Below, piece after piece: positions 15,101 to 22,800 of a stretch of 64,000 nucleotides of DNA. This stretch comes from Nectonema munidae (lineage: Eukaryota > Nematomorpha > Nectonematoida > Nectonematidae): assembly GCA_030549495.1 (NCBI GenBank), contig JAUIRK010000855.1, positions 258,001 through 322,000 on the forward strand, read 5' to 3'. A program made the position numbers and the translations under genes. The notes beneath the pieces are model-generated. The model did no database searches. It was given only the letters and a program-made list of their open reading frames with translations, and was not told the origin of the DNA. Every line of letters begins with the position of its first letter. The first letter of the stretch is position 1.

Positions 15101-17518
15101 TTAAATATTTTCAGACCTAAAGTTTCCTTTCTTTTAGGAGCAATTTATTCCATTCCAAGAATCATTAGCTGCCTTCGATACAATCTATTTTAAAATGCTT
15201 ATTTTTCAAAGGTATATGCGGTCAGACCTCGTTTTATCCGACATACTACTGACTGTAAGCTTTAAAGCATCGACGACCCACTAGTTCCTTTACTTTTCCC
15301 ATCCCTTTTGTGTAGGATAGAAGTTGAAGTAATCATTTGTAAACATTAAACATTATATTAACTTACATTCTGGTTTGAAGTGTTGATTCTTTACAAATCT
15401 CATACATTGGTAAAAATTCCGTTAATGCGAAAATTGACAATCCGACAAGAATAAGGGTGAACGCAACAGTGTAGGATAAACGCCGTCTCACCGTAATAAA
15501 TTTGTCAAAGGAAACATCTATACGAAAGACAAGACTGCGAGTTTGTTGCGTCAACAAGCAACTCACTACATCTATTTACATTGTATTTATTTAAAAGAAA
15601 GTCGTGCTATTATATTTTTTAATTTTCAAAGTTAGTTTCAAATAAAATTAAATCTTTTATGTACCTCATTCGTCAAAATATTGACAGTTGGAATGATGAT
15701 AAAAATATTTCCCACCCCTCCCTTTCTCAATATTAACCATATGTGGTCTGGAAAATCACGCTACTTGTATATTATTTTCTGCTTTTTATGATCTTGTACT
15801 ATTCTCACATATGTTGGTTAAATTGGTTTTTAACACTAATTTGATAGTTGACTGTTATCAAGGTGCTGTACTTGTCTGTGGGTATTCATTTATTTTTCTT
15901 GTGTTTACCCGACGTATTTCTTTAGACAGGACCTAAGCGTTCTTTAACAAAGCTGAACATCAAACACATTAAACTTTCGATCAACCCTCACAAGTTACAA
16001 CTTAATTGCGTTGTCTATTACATGTGTGTTTTCAAAAGTCAAGCACAAGTCATTCACACCCAACCCATCCCTATAGACTCTTCTTCTCTTGATAAAAAGA
16101 ATTCAAATAGTAAAGCACATGAACTGAATTCCATCTTCATCACGTTTCCTAACTTCATTAACATATGTGACTTGGAAACAGACTTTTGGGCAGTGGAAGT
16201 TGACATTTATGCGCTAACTATGCCTGTCACAGGCACTTACAATTCCATATATTCTTCGATGGACTCCAAAAGATGCTTTGATAGCAGGTATGAGATTATT
16301 TCTACGAGTCACCAATAACTTATATTTGATACTTTTATTTCGCTCGAAAGAAACCTCTAAGACGGGTTAAGGGTTAGGCCACGTAGTGTAAATTGATCTA
16401 TTTCGCGGTTGTGGTAGTATGTTTGCATACTATCCTAACATCGACCTACATTTTTATTGCGAGTTTTACTCATGTATGCCTTTTATAAATTTTAACTAAT
16501 TATAACTTTCAACTAAATTTTTTAAGTTTCTTGAGGAATACGCTGAGGTTCATGTTTTAGGTATGAAAAAATACAGTCATACTTGATATAGGAATACTGG
16601 AAAAGGGATTTTTACATTTCTGGGTAGGACCTTGGTAAGTGCAATTCATATAGCACCTTATACATATATGCCATAGATCAAACTGAATAGTTGTGTTAAT
16701 GCGTTTCTTTGATTTTGAATGAATGACGATTTAGGGGAGTTAAGCAACAGCAGCAGCAAAGAGATTCGACGCCGCCCTCAGCTGGCCACGCCACGCTCTT
16801 TAGTCTATTGACGCCAAAGCGACGGGCCAAGTTCCAAAACTCGCACTACCACACGTCCTACACCGACACCACCGCAAATCGAGCGACGCACAAACACGCC
16901 TTCTCATTCGGTATCTTCACTCTCGTAGGCTTTGCCTCAATCTCTAGCCGCCACGCTTCTTCCACCTGTGCTTTCCGTTTGTCCAAAGTGCCGCAGTTGT
17001 CGGCACTGAACGGCAGCATCAGCATGGATCTGCAGGTGTGGCCGTTGTCACGAATACACCACTCTGGCTATCTCAACATCTACGCCATCGTGGGCGGCAT
17101 TGGTTCTTGGTTCCGAAAGTGGACACTTCTGCTGGACACACAACTCTTCCTTTACAAGTACCAGGAAGACGCGCCCGCAAATTCCCCTCTCGTGACACTC
17201 GATCTTCGTCACTGCGTTAATCGCCTCCCGATTTGCGAAATCAAAGACCCCAAAATTTGCCCTAGACCACACACCTTCTACGTCGACATTTATCAAGCGA
17301 GCACAACCACATCTGCTGAGGCCAGCCCCCAGCTAATGTATATTCGCTACTTGATGTCAGTAGACAGCAGACAGAACGGCAGCAAGGAAGTCAGTGATTG
17401 GTGCAAGAATCTGAACCAGGCCGTGTACAAGTCTGGGGCTAAGTGTACGAAAACCTGGCAAAAACACTCAGAAGCTTCCCAAAGTGGCACCCACTACCCC
17501 AAATTGAAAGCAGCATAG
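3..17518 (+). CDS. ANLN: Anillin (actin- and septin-binding cytokinesis scaffold), 5' end outside window
   Basis: Proposed exons are 3-173, 5629-5701, 5759-6249, 7882-8052, 8476-8514, 12137-12361, 13276-13385, 14749-14872, 15926-16287 and 16735-17518. All junctions keep phase and give 849 residues plus a stop, with the N terminus upstream of the window. The last four exons match the anillin-homology region and C-terminal PH domain: a helical stretch with ERVEAEKLCLVARLK, a C2-like part ending DFWAVEVDIYALT, an LLTPKRR linker, then GIGSWFRKWTLLL and VTLDLRHCVNRLP of the PH domain. Anillin links RhoA, actomyosin and septins at the cleavage furrow. The family is usually 1,100-1,250 aa, so some 300 residues are missing upstream. 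The N-terminal exons are low-complexity and are assigned mainly by phase and continuity. No in-frame stop was found. The 3' part is firm; the 5' part is inference. Confidence 0.85.
780..835 (+). repeat. GGAGTCGG dispersed repeat
   Basis: GGAGTCGGAGTCGGAGTGCA followed by CTTCCGAC occurs here. Related pieces lie at about 380-440, 6,400-6,490, 12,450-12,515 and 18,053. Each pairs a GAGTCGG run with a nearby CTCCGAC or GCAATG/GCAAG, which suggests a diverged short interspersed element. Confidence 0.5.
1880..2290 (+). mobile_element. Tigger/pogo transposase remnant
   Basis: Across shifting + frames the sequence reads ASNGSLAKFKDLHPIEFIKV then CGRTANVDGK, matching the Tigger pattern ASNGWL..F..RH.I.......GES.DVD. 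It continues with SAIFNMDES (the first catalytic Asp region, NMDETGLF in the family) and then CVNALGEYELPFIICRYAKP. Frame changes and stops show it is dead. No terminal repeats were found. Confidence 0.7.
3885..4130 (-). mobile_element. FLYWCH zinc-finger fragment, probably from a Mutator-like element
   Basis: The - strand reads DTSGYSKTFKGDRKHWRCSQ and then KTSEHCHGGDA. This fits the FLYWCH pattern of an aromatic start, WRC and a closing H-x-H, although one metal-binding Cys seems replaced (KKFKYGSTA where CKAR- is usual). FLYWCH domains commonly precede MULE transposases in arthropods. No transposase core follows on the same strand, so it is a fragment. Confidence 0.55.
5629..5701 (+). CDS. 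ANLN: Anillin exon, N-terminal low-complexity part
   Basis: It follows a tattttag acceptor and ends before gtaatc, leaving one base that joins the next exon. It encodes 24 residues rich in charged and Ser residues (EIRRSKAFSIPSGKEEF). The assignment rests on phase and on proximity to the next exon, 57 bases away. Confidence 0.6.
5759..6249 (+). CDS. ANLN: Anillin exon, long disordered region
   Basis: This 491-base exon lies between a ttttatag acceptor and a gtaagc donor. It begins with an acidic Ser-rich stretch, then a basic helix-like SLMRSKIQAKIDQAKSQL, a poly-Ala/Thr run, and a Pro-rich segment with QQSPSPLPEADLNESLVFP. Such sequence suits the disordered actin- and myosin-binding half of anillin. 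No diagnostic motif is visible, so identity depends on the in-phase chain to the conserved C-terminal exons. Confidence 0.7.
6250..7881. other. Anillin intron
   Basis: This is AT-rich sequence. A GAGTCGG/CTCCGAC-type repeat piece lies at about 6,400-6,490. Nothing else is recognisable. Confidence 0.5.
7882..8052 (+). CDS. ANLN: Anillin exon, Ser-rich then charged helix
   Basis: This exon of 57 codons, phase 0 at both ends, lies between ccttaacag and gtatgt. It encodes a serine-rich stretch and then an amphipathic FERDLRLSELTELAEKY. The opposite strand is also open here but lacks splice sites that fit a neighbour. Confidence 0.7.
8476..8514 (+). CDS. ANLN: Candidate 39-base miniexon of anillin
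   Basis: A strong polypyrimidine acceptor (ctttttcctttcag) is followed by exactly 13 codons, TSRLNTRHGLLFQ, and a gtaaac donor. Both junctions are phase 0, like the flanking exons, so inclusion or skipping keeps the frame. It has no homology support and could be a cassette exon or a chance splice-site pair. Confidence 0.45.
8515..12136. other. Anillin intron carrying a Tigger element
   Basis: The intron runs from the candidate miniexon to the exon at 12137. Its central part is the Tigger element described separately. The stretch 9,240-9,700 has - strand coding-like pieces of uncertain family, and the remainder is AT-rich. Confidence 0.45.
9735..11510 (-). mobile_element. Tigger (pogo superfamily) DNA transposon, degraded
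   Basis: The - strand carries the whole transposase order. Near 11,280 is an N-terminal helix-turn-helix (FKVNESTIRSIKKSEKLIR). A CENP-B-type domain follows (MEKALNIWIEDLNRRFNPVD), then a DDE catalytic part with VPLLVDNNHLGHP, VEFLPPNTTSLLQHIDQGV and AVFKAKY. It ends in an acidic tail (EELTNEELNDLLNDKEVEED). One terminal repeat is visible near 11,480-11,510 (CCTCGTTATTCGCGATTTTG on the - strand). The opposite end was not found. Stops and frame changes separate the blocks, and the usual Asn-Ala before Pro of the second catalytic Asp box is altered (DNNHLGHP). Confidence 0.85.
12137..12361 (+). CDS. ANLN: Anillin exon, central charged region
   Basis: This exon has 75 codons, phase 0 at both ends, after a tttgttatttcag acceptor and before gtctat. 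It contains a basic patch (EEPKRKISIKKIIEYG) followed by an acidic segment. The gtctat donor is weak, but CAG precedes it and the next exon continues in phase. Confidence 0.7.
13057..13101. repeat. Perfect 14-bp inverted repeat with 17-base loop
   Basis: AACTCCTGTGAAAT and its exact reverse complement ATTTCACAGGAGTT flank a 17-base spacer. It lies about 175 bases upstream of the anillin exon at 13,276, on the same intron. Confidence 0.8.
13276..13385 (+). CDS. ANLN: Anillin exon, start of anillin-homology region
   Basis: It lies after a tttttcag acceptor and encodes a coiled helix, RLANEEMSELRKNANSMYAV then VLQSKQAIEICKKD. It aligns with the start of the vertebrate anillin-homology region, where a helix with the pattern QASQAL-C occurs. 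It ends ATC AG before gttttg, and the split Arg codon is completed by the exon at 14749. Confidence 0.8.
13386..14748. other. Anillin intron
   Basis: This is AT-rich. At 14,285-14,335 it holds one copy of a repeat that recurs near 54,455-54,500. An open stretch near 13,566-13,712 is not used because the flanking exons already join in phase. Confidence 0.5.
14749..14872 (+). CDS. ANLN: Anillin exon, Rho-binding-type helices of the homology region
   Basis: After a catcctag acceptor the exon reads FEFSSERVEAEKLCLVARLK then REAALRQCEKIKERM. In known anillins the equivalent sequence (EEAEAERLLLIATGKR...) forms the antiparallel helices that bind RhoA. The end at TTT before gtaatt is chosen because it leaves phase 0, matching the next exon. 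Confidence 0.85.
14873..15925. other. Anillin intron
   Basis: This is about 1.05 kb of AT-rich sequence with no recognisable element or exon. Confidence 0.5.
15926..16287 (+). CDS. ANLN: Anillin exon, cryptic C2-like part of the homology region
   Basis: The exon opens after gtatttctttag and encodes 120 residues. Beta-strand-like patterns KLNIKHIKLSINPHKLQLN, VVYYMCVFKS and a closing FWAVEVDIYALTMPV match the order in vertebrate anillin (SEIRLPLKADF, YYLIILKAG, FEINIEVYSLV). It ends GATAGCAG before gtatga, splitting an Arg codon. Confidence 0.92.
16288..16734. other. Last anillin intron
   Basis: This 447-base intron runs from gtatga to tttag. Nothing else was seen. Confidence 0.7.
16735..17518 (+). 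CDS. ANLN: Terminal anillin exon with PH domain
   Basis: The exon starts with a Gln run, then LLTPKRR and strands FSFGIFTLVGFASI and FRLSKVPQLSALNGSISMDL, which close the homology region. The PH domain follows from about HHSGYLNIYAIVGGIGSW, with RKWTLLL, YKYQEDAP, LDLRHCVNRLP, and a C-terminal helix with WCKNLNQAVYKSG. The PH domain targets septins and PI(4,5)P2 at the furrow. The stop is TAG at 17516. This is the best conserved part of the gene. Confidence 0.95.
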
Positions 17519-17616
17519 CAAGCTTCATAACTCTCTAAAAATTTTTAATACTCACCTCTTCAACTTACAAAGTGTACTATTTTATATCCGAAAAGCACTA
17601 TATTATGTACTTGTAT

Positions 17617-17622
17617 AATAAA
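17617..17622 (+). promoter_or_regulatory. Poly(A) signal of anillin
   Basis: A canonical AATAAA lies about 100 bases past the stop in A/T-rich 3' UTR. It is the first such hexamer after the coding end. Confidence 0.6.
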
Positions 17623-19475
17623 AAAATGTAAAATATATTACCTCCCTACTATATCTCATTTTAGAATCTCATTGTTATTTTCATTATTTTTATATAAAGT
17701 TTTATCGTCCAATCCCAAATATACATTCTCTTTTTTTTTGTCATTTATTCTAAAAAATTTCAACGATGCCAAAATGATTTAAACGGGCTATTTATCTGAG
17801 CAACTGCTTGGCATTCTTCATTTTTAAATATAAAATCTGGTTCTTTCATTCTTTACTTTCGTTATGAAATTGGAAAGAACTTGCATTCGTATTTCCGTAG
17901 ACTAATAAAATGTGAACTGAGTGAGATACAAGCATTGCGTATTTCTTTTAAAAACACGAGCTGTGTGTATATGCCAAACAGTCGCATCGTATTGTCACTG
18001 ACCTAGCGCCATTTTTAAAAGCTAATATATCTCATTACGACTAGCATGTTTGGAGTCGGTAATGAAGTGCCTCATCCTAAAGTCAGCGAAAAGTATTTTG
18101 GCATCTTGAAAGAAGCATTTTTTGTCTTGTATCAATTTAAATCAAAAATACGCTTATCTGTTTTATAATTATTATTCAATCCAGGAGTCATAGTAATTTA
18201 AAAATGATGGCATTTTAAACGTCTTCAAACATTCTTAATTTATTCGGTTTAGTTAATCCTAAAATGAGAATTCAGAGTGAATACAGTGAACAAAACTAGC
18301 ATCAAGAGAATAGAGATTAATTTTCTTATGGATGATAGATATCCTTCAGAAACCTTTGCAAGTTTGAACACGGAGGGAGAAATGATCATCATAATAAGAG
18401 GAGAAAAAGATCTACATTAAAGTACGTTTTTTGCTATTGCTTTTCTGCGATTCTGTCTCCCCTGTTGTCTTGCGAAACCACTGATATATGAAATAGGATT
18501 CTCAAATTAATTTATAATCAATTCAATAAAGACATCTTGGCCACCTTTGTTTTTGAATTGATCCTTTATTTTAAATATTCATTTCATATACAAACCCCAA
18601 CCCTAAGACATCCATTTTATCCAGGAAAATCTCAACGAGTCCACTTCAATGGGGAAGTTACAGTGCGCACAGTAGCTGACGATTTTTGACAAATTAATAA
18701 CTTTTTCGTATATTGAAACATGTCGACGGTTTTTAATTAAAAGAAAAAATGCATCTACGTTAGAAAGTTTCTTGTCAATAAAATAGAAAAAACGGACTGA
18801 AAATTTAGCTGTGATTTGCCTTGAATTAATAAAATTTCTAGGCATTTTAAAGAAAATGTGTTCCCTTCTTTCAGAATATAGGTAGCCATAACCCAAAATC
18901 TATTGTGATCAATACTTGATTAGACGTCCTTTTTATACTAAAAATAAATAGCACACTTTACCTACTTTCTATATTGTTACTTTTTTAAATTTTTTATAGC
19001 GACTAAGCGTTTATTTAATCCAATTTCAAATATTGCGTAGATACTAAAAAGATTTTACACATCAAGACTGAGATCCAGTATGTCACCCAGCAAAATGTAC
19101 ATACTATAAAAAGAAACTACGAAAAACCTATATTTTAAAAATGACATTATCTTACCCTAATCATAAGCCTTAAAATCTTTTTTAACAATACTTCTTTATA
19201 GTACCACTATAGCATAAGGATCATTAAAAACTGTCTCTATATCCCCATTTTCAAAAACAATAATTTTTACGAAATTACCTCTCTTTATTTTTGTTATTAC
19301 AAAGCAAAGATGGAGCAATTATAATAAGCATCAAATGAAAAGCACAGCAAAATCTAGGTCTATTGTGTAAATTTAGTTATTTTGAATAAATTAAATAAGC
19401 CAAAACAATTTGAATTTCTCAAAATGCTTAATTTCTTTTTAGATTTTGATTATACACAAATAATAAAAGTGAACA
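17623..19475. other. Spacer between convergent anillin and PTRHD1 3' ends
   Basis: This AT-rich stretch has no recognisable gene. A short GGAGTCGG match lies at about 18,053. Open runs on the - strand near 18,600-18,900 have no family or splice support. Confidence 0.5.
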
Positions 19476-19481
19476 TTTATT
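19476..19481 (-). promoter_or_regulatory. Candidate poly(A) signal of PTRHD1
   Basis: AATAAA on the - strand (TTTATT on +) lies about 200 bases after the PTRHD1 stop. Confidence 0.4.
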
Positions 19482-19680
19482 TAGAAATACCTTAAAGTTG
19501 ATCACGCACCCCTAAATTAGTTTTAAATAATCGGGAACCTCCTTAGCAGTTCAAAGAAGTGAGACGGATCTCTTAATATGGACCACTTTGAGAAAGACAT
19601 AGATAAATAAGGAGATTTGCGGATAAACATCTTGCTTGAGATCTGAGGCGAATTCGTATGAGAAGAGTTAGACTTGCCCG

Positions 19681-19851
19681 CTATAGGAAGAGAGCACAGC
19701 CTTTGAAGTATTTCTTGATCACCTGTTTCGGGTACGGCTTTGTTGCTATGGCCGTCTTCATGTCTTCGGGAAATTCTGTCCAAATGAAATGATCGATGCC
19801 GTCCCTTTTCATGCGCTGTGCCAGCTCAAGTAGAGCAGCTTCATCTTCCAC
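19681..19851 (-). CDS. PTRHD1: PTRHD1 exon 3, C-terminal half
   Basis: From a tttaag acceptor it reads VEDEAALLELAQRMKRDGID through FIWTEFPEDMKTAIATKPYP to KGCALFL and TAG. The split after LQ falls in the conserved KVVLE-x-DE segment. It matches the family C terminus in length and order. Confidence 0.9.
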   Translation of the reverse strand: MEDEAALLELAQRMKRDGIDHFIWTEFPEDMKTAIATKPYPKQVIKKYFKGCALFL

Positions 19852-22800
19852 CTTAAACATCAAAGCAGGGTAAATCGCTTTGCTCAGCTCACTACGCGCT
19901 TTTTGTGCAACATCGCTTGACAAGCTTTTTTACACAAGCAGGAGCTTACAATTTCTGCATCTAGTTCAGGATATCCCGGAGGGGGGACGGCCTCCAATGT
20001 GATTTCAAGGGGGAGAAAAAGTTTTTTCCCAATAATTTTCAAATTTCTCATACAGTCAAACCTGTCAATAGTGACCACTCAAGGGAAACAAAAAAAGCGA
20101 CCGCTATACGCAGTTTGGCCACCAATTTGAATTTCCGTACATACTGTATTAACTTTTAAAAGTGTATGTGCATGCATCCTACATGTATTGTAGCAAACCG
20201 TAGCCAGAAAAAAAGCATACATTGTGGAGATTGATTATTTAAACAATTTATTCGAATTTAATTACAATTTTATTTTCAGCAAAATTTATAAAAACAATTT
20301 GAATTTCACGTCTTCTTGAAAAAATCCAGCATTGTCTTCTGCTTTGCTTGTTGCCTCTGACTCTGATGTTCATTCAGGATGGCATCTTCCAAGTTTTCAC
20401 ATCTGCGCAAGATGTCTCCATACCCTTTTCTAATAGCATCAAAGAAAAATTAGAGACATAAATGATTTGGCAGGTGGGTGAGACTTCTCAACTTCATTGT
20501 CGCTGTCTAACTATATCTTAGCTAACGATTCTTTGACGATAGTCCTCCAAGGTGAAAACTGGCTCATTGTTCGTCGTGGCCAGGCAGGCATCAACCTCAA
20601 AAAGTTGTTGAAGACGCTCTCTGCAGACAGTTTCGAGCTCATCAGCATGTTCTGTCTTAGAGTCCTTAGTTTCGATGCCACATTTGCTGAAACTAAGTTT
20701 AGGTTAGTTTTAGGATCTACTTCGGACCATTATCTACTAATCCTGTAAATGGCTTGCAAGACTTCGGACTTCTTCATGAGATCTGGTGTGGTCATGGCAG
20801 GATCTTGCTCCATTTGGCTAATAATATGCTTCAGCTGACGTTTCTTCAACTTCAACTTGGTCTCTTGTGCCCTGGTTCATGGGCTGAGTGACGGAAGTGG
20901 TGTTCGGAGGCATAAAGAGTAGCTTAATGTTCTTCAGATGAAGTTGAGGATGGCACGGAGCATTGTCCAGGATCATGAGAATGTTTCTTTTTTGTCGACC
21001 CATCTTAGCATCCAGCTTACGCATGTATACTTCAAAGAGATTACTTATTATCCATGCCCGCTTGTTGGCGTGATAGTCCACTAGGAGGTCATTCCTATTG
21101 ATTCGTCCGAAGCAATGCGGATTGATTGACTTGCCAATAACCATCAACTGTTCTTTGTCTACAACGGCATTTGCGCATAACATGACTGATGCGCTCTTTT
21201 GACCTTTTTCCTCCCGAGCAATCGATACCTTTGAGATGAAGCGTTGAGTCAACTGACGCTTTAAAGAAGAGACCCGTCTCATCCGTGTTGTAAATATTGC
21301 AGAGTTCGTAGCTTGAGCAAAGTTCTGGTAATTTTGATATCCATTCAGTGGTAACAGCATTGTACACTCTCTCCATTCATCTTGCCAAAAACAATATTGT
21401 GAAGTCGCCGAAATGCCTCTAATCATCCGTTGGAAGCTTTGAAGTTCTTCATATATCAGCATACGTGGTGTTGTGTCCACCACTCGTAAAGTACGATGTT
21501 TAGTTCATCGTCCTTATTTTCCTCTTCCGATCAAGAGGCACGTTACTTTCAAATACTTCTAACCACTCAGCTCTGCGCTTGATAATGTTAAGGATCTGTG
21601 TTCGACCACAACGATGACCTTGGAAACTAAGTCTCTCGGCGATGGAGCGGGCACTCATCTTGTATTGGTCATTCATTTTGATGACCTCAATCTTTTTCTT
21701 CAAGGAAAGGAAAACGATCTGGAGCCATGGCAAACTCACGCAATGAAAATGAATGTGATGTGTTGAAGAAAATGCAATCAATAAGATTCATGTACTAGCG
21801 ATGATTTGTTAAAACGATGAAAGAGAAAGATGCTGATTGGGAATGAGATAAATTTACACATGCTTCATGACTTTCTTTTGACAGCTCTCGCAAGTGATCT
21901 GACCAGACTACTTTTGACAGGTTCTTTAAATATCGATTGGCACGTGATTCATAACATAAGTAATCAATCAAATTTAATAACTGTAAAACAATGTGTAAGC
22001 TGCCAGCTTAATGCGTGTTGTGACAATGTGTGCACACGCCCAATATGCAAGCTTGAAGCTAAAAGAATGACATAAAACTCTGACCTCCTCTTAGCAGGGT
22101 GATATTGAATATGAGCCTGCTCATTTTTGATTTTTTTTGATTTATTCCAAACTTAATTAGGGGATTTGAAAATGCGCTATAGCACGCGATGAGTCGTGAC
22201 GCGGCTGCATGTCTTGCTGCTTGCAATCTCCAGATTGGGTTCTCGTTGTGGACACCTCAAATTCTGCTCAAAAAATAAAATTTTACGAAATATTGTATGA
22301 CAAATTTTAATATCGTTGGCCGCTATACGGAGTCAAACAACTGTTTTTGGATGCAATACTGGTCGCGTTGAACAGGTGACCGCTATAGCACTATTTTTTC
22401 TTGCGGGGGAAATTTTATAGCATTTAAAAGACTTGTTTGTCTGTGAGTAGATTTCCATATTATGTTTTAGATTGAATATTTTAAAAAAAAATTCATTAAC
22501 GTCCACTTTGATATAATAATGCAAATGTGAACTATATTTGATCAGAGGCAGTAATGTTGCCAGCCAGTCTTTGAATAAGGGCCCGTGCATTTTTGAACGA
22601 CAACTATTTTTATAGCACATAACTAACTTTATAAGAACTCTATAATTTAAAGCTTGGTTAATTTTAAGCAATAGACTATACAGATAGACTGTGAGTAGTG
22701 ATCTATCATCTATAAATGATTTTGTTCTCTTGTTGAGCTTTAAGATTGGTTTACAAACTTTCTAAAAATTTTGGCTTAGCGGTCTCTCTATAATTTTTTT

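Noticed and set aside
16808-17518. Starting the terminal anillin exon at an internal ATG or alternative codon
   Set aside because: Homology and the split Arg codon show the exon begins at 16,735 after the ttag acceptor; internal starts would cut off part of the homology region.
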